A model generated the notes under the pieces. The model saw only the letters and a program-made list of their open reading frames with translations. It did not search any database and was not told the DNA's origin. The position numbers and the translations under genes are program-made. From Bordetella parapertussis (lineage in GTDB: Bacteria; Pseudomonadota; Gammaproteobacteria; Burkholderiales; Burkholderiaceae_B), in assembly GCA_945911685.1 (NCBI GenBank), contig CAMEAW010000040.1:1-22278 (forward strand): a stretch of 22,278 nucleotides of DNA, written 5' to 3'. Positions 8,729 to 17,303 of the stretch are shown here, piece after piece; the stretch's first letter is position 1; the number at the start of each line of letters is the position of its first letter.

Positions 8729-9232
8729 TCACTGCAGCCGATCAGTATCCAGAAAATCTGGCAAGGCAACGACGGCAATGCCGTCTTCGGCTAACGCCTC
8801 GCGTTCTTCGCGCGTCGCGGTGCCGCGAATTGGACGCTCGTCAGACTCGCCCTCGTGGATACGTCGTGCTTCGTCAGCAAAGCGATCACCGACGTTTTCT
8901 GTTTTGCTGACAAACTCGCGCATCTGCTGCATGACAGCGGCCTGCATTTGCATCAGTTTGGCAGCTTCAGGGTTAGCTGCGATCAAGCTGCGCGAGGTTT
9001 CTTGCGCAGCCGCGGTGGCATCGGCCGAGGCGTTTGATTCAAGACGAGGTTGCTCAAAATGCCCAACATTGATCCTGGGTGCCGATAAGCGCTTTTCGAT
9101 TTTGTCATTTTGACAAAGCGGACAGCTAATCAGGCCACGAGCCTGCTGCGAGTCGTAATCTTCGTGCGAGCTGAACCAACCCTCAAAAAGATGGCGATTA
9201 CCGCATTCAAGATCGAAAACTTTGAGTCCCAT
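8729..9232 (-). CDS. DUF1178 family protein
   Basis: The 167-residue cytoplasmic protein matches DUF1178: an N-terminal ribbon (VFDLEC-GNRHLFEGWF, Cys10) followed by CPLC (Cys37, Cys40), which could form a small zinc ribbon. A Ala/Gln/Met-rich helical middle section (about 65-115) and an acidic C-terminus with GIAVVALPDFLD follow. The function is unknown. In minus sense TATACT (9279 to 9274) is a possible -10 element, and the 5' leader holds an imperfect hairpin formed by GTGGGGC and GCCCAC. The gene may also be reached by read-through from the transporter operon that ends 99 nt upstream, since no terminator is visible between them. Confidence 0.88.
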   Translation of the reverse strand: MGLKVFDLECGNRHLFEGWFSSHEDYDSQQARGLISCPLCQNDKIEKRLSAPRINVGHFEQPRLESNASADATAAAQETSRSLIAANPEAAKLMQMQAAVMQQMREFVSKTENVGDRFADEARRIHEGESDERPIRGTATREEREALAEDGIAVVALPDFLDTDRLQ

Positions 9233-9331
9233 GAGCCTTAGGTGGGGCTAAATGCCCACAATTCAAGCTTTAGAGTATACCGGAGGGCGTGCTACCCCGG
9301 CTTCACCCGACTCCGACCATTCAGCGACCTT

Positions 9332-12300
9332 TCAAGCAAACTCAAGTCGTGGCACTGCGGCTAACAGTTCTTTGGTCACGGCATGAGAAGGTGCCTGCAA
9401 CACTTGCGCAGCCGTACCTAATTCAACAATATGCCCGGCGTCCATCACCGCCACCCGATCGGCGAAGTATTCGACCACCCCAAAATTGTGCGTAATAAAT
9501 AAATACGCCATGCCGGTTTCGCGTTGCAGATCTTGTAAAAGATCAAGAATTTGGGCCTGTACCGAGACGTCAAGAGCAGAGGTAGGCTCATCAAGAATCA
9601 AAATCTTAGGTTCAACGGCGAGCGCACGTGCGATCGCAATACGTTGTCGTTGCCCACCCGAAAACTCGTGTGGGTAACGTAACGCAGAGTTCTCTGGCAA
9701 GCCGACGCGCTCAAGCAGGTAAGCAATGCGGCGCGCCTGCTCAGCCGCCGACCACTCAGGGCGAAGCGCAGCGATCCCTTCTTGCAAAATGGCGCCCACT
9801 CGCATGCGTGGGTCAAGCGAAGCAAAAGGATCTTGAAATACGATTTGAATTTGACCACGCAAGGCTTTGAGCGTGGCACCGGAGGCTTGCAAAATGTTGG
9901 TGTGCTCAACGACAGCAGAACCTTTGATCGACGCACTCCCGTCTAATAACCTGAGTAAGGCTTTGGCAACAGTGGTCTTGCCGCAACCCGAGCCGCCCAC
10001 TAGCGCTAGCGTTTCGTTGGCGTGCAGCGTAAAGCTGACGCCTTGCACCACCTTGTTGTAGGCCACGATTCTGCGCAACAGCCCTTTACGAATTGGGTAG
10101 TGCACTTGCAGTTGATCTACCTGTAGAACCGCCGTTGCTTCGCGAGCATCAGATCCTGAGCTCCCAAGGCCCTCGCGCACTTGCCCTTGCGCCGACAGGG
10201 CTCGCCCGCGCTTGGCAAACGTGGGGATCGCGTCAAACAGTTCACGCGCGTAAGGATGTTTAGGCGAGGCAAAAAATTGCTCGGCAGGCGCCGTTTCAAC
10301 AATCTCGCCATAGCGCATCAGTGCAACAGTATCTGCCACGTGACGCACAACCGCCAGATCGTGCGTAATCAATAATATCGCCATCCCCATTTCTTTTTGG
10401 ATGTCAGCCAGTAAGGCCAATACTTGTGCTTGCACTGTCACATCCAGTGCGGTCGTCGGTTCATCGGCAATCAACAACTCAGGTTCGGCTGCCAGCGCAA
10501 TCGCAATCATGATTCGCTGTTTTTGCCCACCAGAGAATTGAAAGGGATAATCATCGATGCGAACCTCTGGATCGGGGATGCCAACCCGGCCTAACCACTG
10601 CACGGCACGTGCGCGGGCTTGCGCACCGCGTAACGCAGTGTGCCGCTCGATAGGTTCAAGAATTTGGTCGCCAATGCGCATCACAGGATTCAAACTTGTG
10701 CCAGGCTCTTGAAAAATCATGCCCGCACGTGCGCCGCGCACTGAACGCATCGCCGCTTCAGAGAGACGCGTTAAATCTGTGCCTTGCAGATCGACTCGCC
10801 CGCCCACCAAACGTAAAGCCTCAGGCAACAAACGCATCAACGCCATCGCGGTCATACTTTTACCCGACCCCGACTCACCCACTAAAGCAAAGGTTTCGCC
10901 GCGATGAATCGTCAGCGCCAAAGTCTTCACCGCAAAACGCACTTGATCGTCGGTGTCGATTGCGATATCTAAATCAGTGACGCTTAGCACCGAAGACACA
11001 GCTGAGGAAGGGTCGCCTTTCGATATGCCGCCGCTAAAAGGTACCACGCTTTGCGATTGTGGTGATCGCGCGCCAAGTTTAAAGCGCTTAGGCCTAAACG
11101 CCCGTGTTCGCGGATCAAACGCATCACGAACCGCATCAGAAAATAAATTGGCTGATAACACTAAGGCCAGCATAAACAGAAAGGCCGTCAATAGGTTCCA
11201 CCAGATCATCGGATCACGCGACATCTCGAGACGGGCTTTTTCGATCATCGACCCAAACGAGTTCATGCTGGGATCGACACCGATTCCTAAATACGATAAA
11301 ACGGCTTCGTACAGCACCAGCCCTGAAAATTGCAGCACGACCGTAATGAGTACGATATGCATCACGTTAGGCAAAAGGTGACGCGCCATGATGCGCGCAT
11401 GCGAGATCCCGAACGCACGAGCTGCCTGCACGTATTCAAGCTCGCGTAATTTTAATGCCTCGGCACGTAATAAACGACACAGGCCAGACCAGCCGGTTAA
11501 GCCCAAAATCATGCACAGTAAGAATAAACGCAAGTCAGCGCGCTGTGCAGAGGTTGGAAACATGCCGGGGTGGGTATCGATGTAGACCTGCATCATCAAT
11601 ACACAAGCGCCGATTAACAACACACCTGGGATTGAGGTTAACGTGGTGTAGAGGTACTGGATCACATCATCGATCCAACCTTTGAAATAGCCTGCTGAAA
11701 TTCCAAAAATCAAAGCAGGTGGCAGCATGGCAACGGTTGCTAAGCTACCAATCACCCAGGCCGTGCGGATACTTTTTAAAGCCTGCCACAAGACATCGTT
11801 ACCGGTGCGGTCGGTGCCAAGCACGTGATATCCAGACGCTAGGCCAAATACTGCGCCAAAGAGCAGGCACAACAACGTCATTGTGATTAAGATGGCTCGC
11901 CATGGAACTTCAGTTTCGCCTCGCCACATTTGCAGCGCGAAGGCTACCCTCGCCCGCTCACCCGCAGATCCAACTGCGTGCTGACCGTCATTAGGCTGTT
12001 GCGACTCAACATCGCGTTCGGATACAAGTGCTTTTCGACGGCCGCGTCCGACCAAACTTATCGTCAACACAATCACCGAGCAAGCGACTAGCAAGCCAAC
12101 CAACAGCCCAAGCAGCAAGCGTTTCGTGACGTCGGCGTCCCACTGAGCCTCCGGTGCTGTCAGATGCTTACCACCAAACCGCAAGCGCGGAAAATCTCGG
12201 CGCGGCTCACCGTCCTCTTGCAGAATCGACTCTTTTGTATATTGCAGCCAGGCCAACGGAGCTGAATAAGTTTTTTCAGGGCGCGCAAAGGCAGTATCTT

Positions 12301-12592
12301 CAAGCAAGGCGTCAAGCAGCGACATGACTTTTGGTGCGTAAATCGGCGCGGTCGCAGCAGACGCCCCCGCCACTGGTGGCAAGCGTGGCTGATAATGTAA
12401 CGAGTCAAGCAAACCAATCACGACAAACACTAACAACACAACGGCCGAACACATCGCGGGTGTATTACGCGCGACCCTGCCCCACGTGGCACGCAGCGCT
12501 GGCGAACGCGACGCATAGTAGGCATACCCCAGCACCGCGAGTAACAGCGCAAAGAGCGCGATATCTGTCCAGAGAAAAATAATTTTAGGCAT
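9332..12592 (-). CDS. Fused ABC transporter: DppC/YejE-type permease plus two DppD/DppF-type ATPase domains
   Basis: The 1086-residue polypeptide joins three normally separate subunits of a peptide importer. Residues 1-500 are the inner-membrane permease: helices near 8-26 and 45-62, a periplasmic segment to about 155, a further helix near 158-181, then the transport core with the coupling EAA-like loop at 386-409. After a linker (500-535), the first ATPase has Walker A GESGSGKS (572-579), signature FSGGQ (686-690), Walker B ADEP and His744. The second has GGSGCGKT (866-873), FSGGQ (977-981), LDEP and His1035. All nucleotide-binding motifs are intact. The architecture is close to YejE plus YejF of the Yej/microcin C importer group, where the second protein is already a double ATPase. 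The start lies 5 nt after the upstream permease stop. A sequencing error joining two genes would have to remove a stop without disturbing the frame, which is unlikely but not excluded. Confidence 0.93.
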   Translation of the reverse strand: MPKIIFLWTDIALFALLLAVLGYAYYASRSPALRATWGRVARNTPAMCSAVVLLVFVVIGLLDSLHYQPRLPPVAGASAATAPIYAPKVMSLLDALLEDTAFARPEKTYSAPLAWLQYTKESILQEDGEPRRDFPRLRFGGKHLTAPEAQWDADVTKRLLLGLLVGLLVACSVIVLTISLVGRGRRKALVSERDVESQQPNDGQHAVGSAGERARVAFALQMWRGETEVPWRAILITMTLLCLLFGAVFGLASGYHVLGTDRTGNDVLWQALKSIRTAWVIGSLATVAMLPPALIFGISAGYFKGWIDDVIQYLYTTLTSIPGVLLIGACVLMMQVYIDTHPGMFPTSAQRADLRLFLLCMILGLTGWSGLCRLLRAEALKLRELEYVQAARAFGISHARIMARHLLPNVMHIVLITVVLQFSGLVLYEAVLSYLGIGVDPSMNSFGSMIEKARLEMSRDPMIWWNLLTAFLFMLALVLSANLFSDAVRDAFDPRTRAFRPKRFKLGARSPQSQSVVPFSGGISKGDPSSAVSSVLSVTDLDIAIDTDDQVRFAVKTLALTIHRGETFALVGESGSGKSMTAMALMRLLPEALRLVGGRVDLQGTDLTRLSEAAMRSVRGARAGMIFQEPGTSLNPVMRIGDQILEPIERHTALRGAQARARAVQWLGRVGIPDPEVRIDDYPFQFSGGQKQRIMIAIALAAEPELLIADEPTTALDVTVQAQVLALLADIQKEMGMAILLITHDLAVVRHVADTVALMRYGEIVETAPAEQFFASPKHPYARELFDAIPTFAKRGRALSAQGQVREGLGSSGSDAREATAVLQVDQLQVHYPIRKGLLRRIVAYNKVVQGVSFTLHANETLALVGGSGCGKTTVAKALLRLLDGSASIKGSAVVEHTNILQASGATLKALRGQIQIVFQDPFASLDPRMRVGAILQEGIAALRPEWSAAEQARRIAYLLERVGLPENSALRYPHEFSGGQRQRIAIARALAVEPKILILDEPTSALDVSVQAQILDLLQDLQRETGMAYLFITHNFGVVEYFADRVAVMDAGHIVELGTAAQVLQAPSHAVTKELLAAVPRLEFA

Positions 12593-12597
12593 GATGG

Positions 12598-13575
12598 TTA
12601 ATCGAAGCGCACGCGCGGATCGGCGAGCGTGTACGAGATATCAGCCATGATCAGACCGACGATATATAGAGACGAACCCAAAAACACCATGGCACGTACG
12701 ATTGAAAAATCCTGACCACTGAGTGCATCAAGCGTATAGCTACCAAGGCCTGGGATCCCAAAAAATGATTCGGCAATCAAACTACCCATAAACAACAAAG
12801 GAAGCGAGGCGACCGCACCCGTCAAGATAGGCAACAGCGCATTTCGCAAGACATGCTTGAACAGCACCACGCGCTCACTTAAACCCTTTGCACGCGCGGT
12901 ACGCACATAGTCTTTACCGATCTCTTCTAAAAACAAGCTGCGCAAAAACCGCGCTTCAGAACCTAACCCTGCAATCACCGCCACAACGATGGGCAGGGCT
13001 AAAAATTTAAGCGTATCCCAGCCCCCAGCAAAGCCAGAGTACGGCACGAGCCTTAATATTTTTGAAAACAACCATTGCCCCGCGATAATGTAAAACAAAC
13101 CCGAGATTGAGAGCATCACAACACACAACACCACGCCCCAAAAATCTAAAGCGGTTGTTCTAAAAAAAACTAGCACGAGCGAAAACGCGATGCTGAGTGC
13201 CAACCCTAAAACAAAGGTGGGTACCGCGAGCGCCAAGCTTGGCCACATGCGTGCTTTGATTTCACGACCGATATCACGACCTTCGTCTGACGCACCAAAA
13301 TCAAACGTCAGTAAAGGAACAGAGCGCTGATAAAAAATCGTTTCGGTATATTTTTTGACGCCTTCTTGTTTGATATTCAAAAATAAAGGTTTGTCATAGC
13401 CACGTTCAACTTTCCATTTTTCGACGGCATCGGCGCTGACGCGTTGCCCACCAATAGCCAGGCGCGCCATGTCATCCGGTGTGTTAACTGCAAAAAACAA
13501 AACAAAGGTAAACAGATTCACACCGACCAAAATCAGTACACCGTAAAGCAAGCGTCGAATAATGTAACCAATCAT
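12598..13575 (-). CDS. ABC transporter permease, DppB/YejB type
   Basis: The 325-residue inner-membrane protein begins with the family opening MIGYIIRRLLYGVLILVGV. It carries about six helices and the coupling loop DYVRTARAKGLSERVVLFKHVLRNALLP (EAA motif, 222-249), which docks on the ATPase. With the fused permease/ATPase it should form the translocation pore for peptides or similar oligomers taken up from the periplasm. The first residues overlap the end of the binding-protein gene (ATGA, 13572-13575). The next gene starts 5 nt after its stop, so it is translationally coupled on both sides. The exact substrate is unknown; the Yej family accepts peptides and microcin C. Confidence 0.92.
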   Translation of the reverse strand: MIGYIIRRLLYGVLILVGVNLFTFVLFFAVNTPDDMARLAIGGQRVSADAVEKWKVERGYDKPLFLNIKQEGVKKYTETIFYQRSVPLLTFDFGASDEGRDIGREIKARMWPSLALAVPTFVLGLALSIAFSLVLVFFRTTALDFWGVVLCVVMLSISGLFYIIAGQWLFSKILRLVPYSGFAGGWDTLKFLALPIVVAVIAGLGSEARFLRSLFLEEIGKDYVRTARAKGLSERVVLFKHVLRNALLPILTGAVASLPLLFMGSLIAESFFGIPGLGSYTLDALSGQDFSIVRAMVFLGSSLYIVGLIMADISYTLADPRVRFD

Positions 13576-15839
13576 CGCGTACCCTCTTGAGCGACATCAC
13601 CAAAAGCAGTTTGTCGGTCTTGTCGACGCACGGCGCGCCAAGCGGGCCAGACGATCGCGCACAGCAATAACCCAAACAACACCACGGGCCACCAAACCGG
13701 CGAGTTCCATTCAGCAATTTTTTTGCTACGCAGCACAGGATCGATCTTCATGTACTGCAAGGTATTACGCACCATCTGCGTAGGCTTTGCATTACCTACC
13801 CATTGCTGAAACGCCCCACCTGATTTTGGAAACAAACCAAACATCCACGGCGCATCATCTTGCAATATTTGAATCATCTGCGCGATCACTTGTTCTTTTT
13901 CAGCACCGTCGGGTAAATCACGCATTTTTTCAAACAAGGCATCGTACGCAGGGTTGACATAGTTCGACGCGTTTTCACCGCCTTTACCGGCCTTGATATT
14001 TGGGCCATGAAGTAAAAACAAAAAGTTTTCGGCGTCAGGGTAATCTGCCACCCAACCCCACATATACATTTGCGCCACACCGCGTGCCATCTTTTCTTGA
14101 AAGCGGTTGTAATCAGTCGCGCGCACGTCAAACTGCACGCCCAGTAACGCAAACTGACGTCGCATCCAGTCAAGCGTTGGGCTTGACCCACCTACACCAC
14201 TGGCTGAATCAAAATGCAATACCAGCGGTTCGCCAGTGCGTGCATCACGCCCATTGGGGTAGCCCGCCTCGGCTAGCAGCGCGCGTGCCTGCTCGAGCGA
14301 TTTGCGCACAGGCTTGCCATCTTTGACGTCATACACCACGCGATTAATGCCCTTGGCCCCTGCCTGATACCCTAAGATCCCCGGCGGTATCGGCCCCTGT
14401 GCCACCTGCGCCTGGTCATTTTGAAAGATTGCGACGTACTCTTCCCAGTTAAAGACAATGCTTAAGGCTTGTCGCAACTTACGGTTACGCACTTGCTGCT
14501 CGGGCGTGTCACCCAGGCCCACCACGGGGTCTTTCCAGTTAAAACCAAAGTACTGCATCTGCGCTTCAACGGTGGTGGGCAATTGAATACCATGCTTGGC
14601 ATAGAGTGTCGCTTTGGCTGCCGAGTCGCCTGCTGCCACCAACATGGCCACCCCCGCATCGCCACGATCCACCTGCGGGATGTCGTAATAGCCTTGCATA
14701 AACTTACCTTGCAAGGGAATGCTTTCTTTTTCAATATTAAAAACAATCTTGTCGATAAACGGCGTGCGCTTACCGCAATCGGCTAACAACCCTGCCGCAA
14801 GATCTTGAGGCTCACCTTCGCAAGGATAAGGCTCGCCACGAAAATTAGGATTACGCACCAACACATGGCGACGATTTTGTAGCGACTCAGCCAACATGTA
14901 GGGCCCAGTGCCCACGGGCCAATAATTCAACGAGAGATTACGTTGCGCCATGCCGGGTTGGCTATAAAAGCGATCTGCCTCCCAAGGGATGGGGGCAACA
15001 AACGTCATCGCCAGCCAATACTTGAACTGTGGATACAAGCCTTTAACGCGGATACGCAAGGTGTGCTCGTCAAGCGCCTCGACACCTGAAAAGCCCGCTT
15101 CACGCAAATCAAGCCACGGCAAATCTCGAGAGCCAGGCGGCAGATCTTTACGCAGAGTCGTGTCGATTTCTCGCAGGCGTTTACCGTAGGCTTGCATCCC
15201 AACAATGTGGTCAGCAAGCGTTGAAAAAATAGGCGACGCCACGCGTGGGCTTGCCAGCCTACGAAGCGCATAGACATAATCAAAGGCTGTTAATTCACGC
15301 GTACCCGTCTGTTTGAAATCACCGATCACAAACTTATCTTTTAGTGCCTGATCCTCAAGCGGCCAATAGCTAAACCGGCCATCCGCTTGCCTAGCAAAAA
15401 CGGGGTGAGGTTGATACAAAATGCCAGGGCGTAATTTGATGTCGTAGATACTTTCTGCGATATCTTTTGCCAACGCGTCGGCCGGCAAAGCGTTACCTGC
15501 TTGATCCACAAAACTTGGCTCAGACACCGCCACCGCTGTACGCGGCGTCAAGACATAGGGGCGTTTGAGATAGTGGTAGCCATACAAAGGCTCGTAAATA
15601 TTGTAGGTGTAAGGGGTTTCGTCTGTTGAATAGGATTTGGCTGGATCCAAAAATTTAGGCGAGCGTTGCGTGAACGCGGTGTACAACACGTTTTGACTTT
15701 CAGCGCCCGAGACATACGGGCTATTGATCGGCGACTCGAGGCCCTGAGGGCCGCACGCAGTCAGCAGCGCCGAAGCCAGCAGCGCCACCACGACAGGCTT
15801 TGCCACGAACACTCTGCGCAGCATGCGCACTATCAGCAT
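13572..15839 (-). CDS. Oligopeptide-type ABC substrate-binding lipoprotein with a C-terminal membrane anchor
   Basis: The 755-residue protein belongs to the SBP_bac_5 (DppA/OppA/YejA-like) family. The N-terminus is a lipoprotein signal with lipobox LTAC and Cys29. Family landmarks include LDPAKSYSTDETPYTYNIYEPLYGY near the start and NYWPVGTGPYML mid-protein. It is longer than the usual 500-600 residues. It also ends with a predicted membrane helix (about 716-732, WWPVVLFGLLLCAIVWP) followed by an Arg-rich tail, so it may be tethered to the membrane at both ends. I prefer the ATG at 15839, which overlaps the nuclease stop by 7 nt; ATG at 15824 is also possible, while the upstream GTG at 15875 would break the signal peptide pattern. 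It is the second gene of the operon. Confidence 0.9.
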   Translation of the reverse strand: MLIVRMLRRVFVAKPVVVALLASALLTACGPQGLESPINSPYVSGAESQNVLYTAFTQRSPKFLDPAKSYSTDETPYTYNIYEPLYGYHYLKRPYVLTPRTAVAVSEPSFVDQAGNALPADALAKDIAESIYDIKLRPGILYQPHPVFARQADGRFSYWPLEDQALKDKFVIGDFKQTGTRELTAFDYVYALRRLASPRVASPIFSTLADHIVGMQAYGKRLREIDTTLRKDLPPGSRDLPWLDLREAGFSGVEALDEHTLRIRVKGLYPQFKYWLAMTFVAPIPWEADRFYSQPGMAQRNLSLNYWPVGTGPYMLAESLQNRRHVLVRNPNFRGEPYPCEGEPQDLAAGLLADCGKRTPFIDKIVFNIEKESIPLQGKFMQGYYDIPQVDRGDAGVAMLVAAGDSAAKATLYAKHGIQLPTTVEAQMQYFGFNWKDPVVGLGDTPEQQVRNRKLRQALSIVFNWEEYVAIFQNDQAQVAQGPIPPGILGYQAGAKGINRVVYDVKDGKPVRKSLEQARALLAEAGYPNGRDARTGEPLVLHFDSASGVGGSSPTLDWMRRQFALLGVQFDVRATDYNRFQEKMARGVAQMYMWGWVADYPDAENFLFLLHGPNIKAGKGGENASNYVNPAYDALFEKMRDLPDGAEKEQVIAQMIQILQDDAPWMFGLFPKSGGAFQQWVGNAKPTQMVRNTLQYMKIDPVLRSKKIAEWNSPVWWPVVLFGLLLCAIVWPAWRAVRRQDRQTAFGDVAQEGTR

Positions 15840-16408
15840 TTTTGCTTTTGCCAACAATCGTGGCGCCACACCCAAGGTGCGATGGCATGGGGCTCAGCCC
15901 ATAAACCTAGCTTTGCTTGCTTTGCTTTTTTCTCGAGTTCAACCAACTTCTGGTCACGCAAATATTTGCCTTGCCCTTGCTGATTGGCCCAAGCCATACC
16001 GTGCTGAACCTGCAGTCGATTGGCGGTCGTGTCGCCCACGGGGATATCACAGACATCGCGCCCGTACTGATCTTTTTCAAAACAGATCAGGGTCAGCGTT
16101 TTACCTGCCACAGAGTCGGCAAGGTGCTTACGTGAGGCCTCGCCATAGGGCTGACCAGGCCGGTTACTGCCATGGGCGGTTTCAGGTGCATCAATACTCG
16201 CTAGGCGAATTCGGTGCGTCTGCTGATTGACCAGTATGTTGACCGTATCACCGTCAGAGACCTGTACGATCTTGCCGGATAGCGTGTACTGACCCGAGGC
16301 CTGCGCCGAGCGCAGCAGGCTGGCATCGGCACCCCAGCCGCCAACACTCAGCATGATCGGAGCTAACAACAATATAGATACTAGTGAAATTGCGGCACGA
16401 AAGATCAT
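15833..16408 (-). CDS. Secreted thermonuclease-like (SNase) protein
   Basis: The 191-residue protein has an N-terminal signal peptide (hydrophobic 5-25) followed by a staphylococcal-nuclease fold. The expected catalytic set is visible: Asp52/Asp54 in SDGDTV, Arg68 in RIRLASIDAPE, Asp73 and Glu76, and Arg117 in QYGRDVC. It should be an exported Ca2+-dependent nuclease acting on DNA or RNA in the periplasm or outside the cell. Four cysteines (109, 120, 185, 191) could form disulfides. The gene is the first of the minus-strand transporter operon, and its end overlaps the binding-protein start, so the two are probably made together. Whether the nuclease and the transporter serve a common nutrient-scavenging role is only a guess. 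Confidence 0.9.
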   Translation of the reverse strand: MIFRAAISLVSILLLAPIMLSVGGWGADASLLRSAQASGQYTLSGKIVQVSDGDTVNILVNQQTHRIRLASIDAPETAHGSNRPGQPYGEASRKHLADSVAGKTLTLICFEKDQYGRDVCDIPVGDTTANRLQVQHGMAWANQQGQGKYLRDQKLVELEKKAKQAKLGLWAEPHAIAPWVWRHDCWQKQKC

Positions 16409-16451
16409 TGAAGTTTACGTAAAAATGGTTGAAAACAGCTCGCTAAATTAG

Positions 16452-16480
16452 ACTTTATTTTTTATACATTAATTAGGCAA
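16452..16480 (-). promoter_or_regulatory. Candidate promoter of the nuclease-transporter operon
   Basis: On the minus strand TTGCCT (16480-16475) and TAAAGT (16457-16452) are separated by exactly 17 bp. A start near 16445 would leave a leader of about 37 nt to the nuclease ATG. One copy of the GTTGAAAAC motif (16428-16436) lies inside that leader. The -10 match is only moderate. Confidence 0.4.
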
Positions 16481-16597
16481 ACCCTTCGAAACTTGCTGGC
16501 ACAAAGGTAATGGTGACCGCACAAAAGCGCTGCGGTTAACCTTAACAGTATAGGGCTACTGGCTTGGTACAACCCCACCAGACCTATCCTTAAAGGT

Positions 16598-16666
16598 GTT
16601 GAAAACTAAATATTTCCGTAATCCAAAAATACCGAAAGTGTGAAGCACTGTGTGGTAGTTTTCAAC
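16598..16666. repeat. 11-bp inverted repeat GTTGAAAACTA / TAGTTTTCAAC
   Basis: The arms at 16598-16608 and 16656-16666 are exact reverse complements separated by 47 bp. The outer three bases (AAA, 16592-16594, against TTT further out) also match after a three-base interruption. The core GTTGAAAAC occurs a third time at 16428-16436. The pattern suggests binding sites for a dimeric protein or a remnant of a short mobile element. Neither can be decided from one locus. Confidence 0.5.
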
Positions 16667-16846
16667 TGGTTTGCGCGTCTCGGTTATTCTATGCAAAATT
16701 TTGATGCAAAACTCGATGGATCTGTCTCACACAAGGTTCTAAGTCGTTTATGCAAAAAACTTTTCTTTATAAAAGATCGCTTCGTCAAATCGAAGGGTAG
16801 AACCGTGACACTCTTCGGGCTCTAAGCCAAGTTGCTACAACGTTAA

Positions 16847-17098
16847 ATGAAACTCAATTCAAACGAAAATTCAAGTACTAGATCACTCAAGCGAAACTGT
16901 AAAGTCTTAGTTTTTGTTGGCAACCTGTTAACGGCTCTGGGTTGCCTAGGGGTCATTTTAGGGATGTTTGGTGTATTTGATATGGATTTTTTTTCCCTCG
17001 GACTTTCGTCAGGGATTCGCATTATTGGAACGGTTGCCATTGCAGGTTGCCTATTGAGCGCAATTGGCTATGGCATTCTTGACTACTCCAACAAATAA
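16847..17098 (+). CDS. Small membrane protein, unknown (83 residues)
   Basis: I do not recognise this protein. It has a polar, Ser/Asn-rich N-terminus (1-18), then two hydrophobic segments (about 20-45 and 56-77) joined by the loop FDMDFFSLGLSSG, and a short polar tail. The glycine-rich helices (GNLLTALGCLGVILGMFG) look like tightly packed membrane helices. No clear ribosome site precedes the ATG. Codon use leans to A- and T-ending codons, unlike the ABC and CorA genes on either side. The next gene starts 22 nt downstream on the same strand. It is probably real, given its coherent membrane-protein pattern and spacing. Confidence 0.65.
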   Translation: MKLNSNENSSTRSLKRNCKVLVFVGNLLTALGCLGVILGMFGVFDMDFFSLGLSSGIRIIGTVAIAGCLLSAIGYGILDYSNK

Positions 17099-17120
17099 AT
17101 TACGACCACAGGAGAAATAT

Positions 17121-17303
17121 ATGTTTAAACGCTCTGACTATTTCATTATTACCGCTGTCATGATGTCTTTTATCGTTTCAGCTTATCTTTGGTTTGTCGT
17201 CAAAGACCAACAGCAAGCAATTTTTACTGCGATTTGGATTCCATCGATATTCACGTTTGGTATCTACTTTAAATTGTGCGCTTTGATGGGGCAACGAAAA
17301 TGA
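17121..17303 (+). CDS. Small membrane protein, unknown (60 residues)
   Basis: The protein begins MFKRSDYFIITAVMMS and has two predicted membrane helices (about 7-26 and 33-53), with a short charged turn VKDQQQ and a basic tail GQRK. I chose the ATG at 17121 because GGAG at 17111-17114 sits 6 nt before it; an earlier in-frame start would overlap the preceding gene. The stop codon overlaps the next start (ATGA, 17300-17303), the classic sign of translational coupling. The function is unknown. The size and pairing suggest an accessory subunit of a membrane complex, but no large partner is encoded beside it. Confidence 0.72.
   Translation: MFKRSDYFIITAVMMSFIVSAYLWFVVKDQQQAIFTAIWIPSIFTFGIYFKLCALMGQRK

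Larger units (their letters stand above)
16409..16846. other. AT-rich gene-free stretch with repeated GTTGAAAAC motifs
   Basis: No convincing gene is present. The stretch contains the candidate promoter of the nuclease operon, three copies of GTTGAAAAC, an ACCGC/GCGGT hairpin around 16516-16535 with an adjacent GGTTAACC palindrome, and a possible -10 element TATAAA (16768-16773) before the small membrane protein genes. A GTG-started reading frame at 16640-16825 (61 residues) has no ribosome site and no recognisable features. The composition is visibly richer in A and T than the flanking genes. Confidence 0.5.

Noticed and set aside
15840..15875. GTG at 15875 as start of the binding protein
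   Set aside because: It would place extra residues before the lipoprotein signal and extend the overlap with the nuclease gene. ATG at 15839 gives a normal signal length.
16640..16825. GTG-started 61-codon frame in the AT-rich gap
   Set aside because: It has no ribosome site and no hydrophobic or domain pattern, and it overlaps the inverted repeat. Chance open frames of this size are expected in such DNA.
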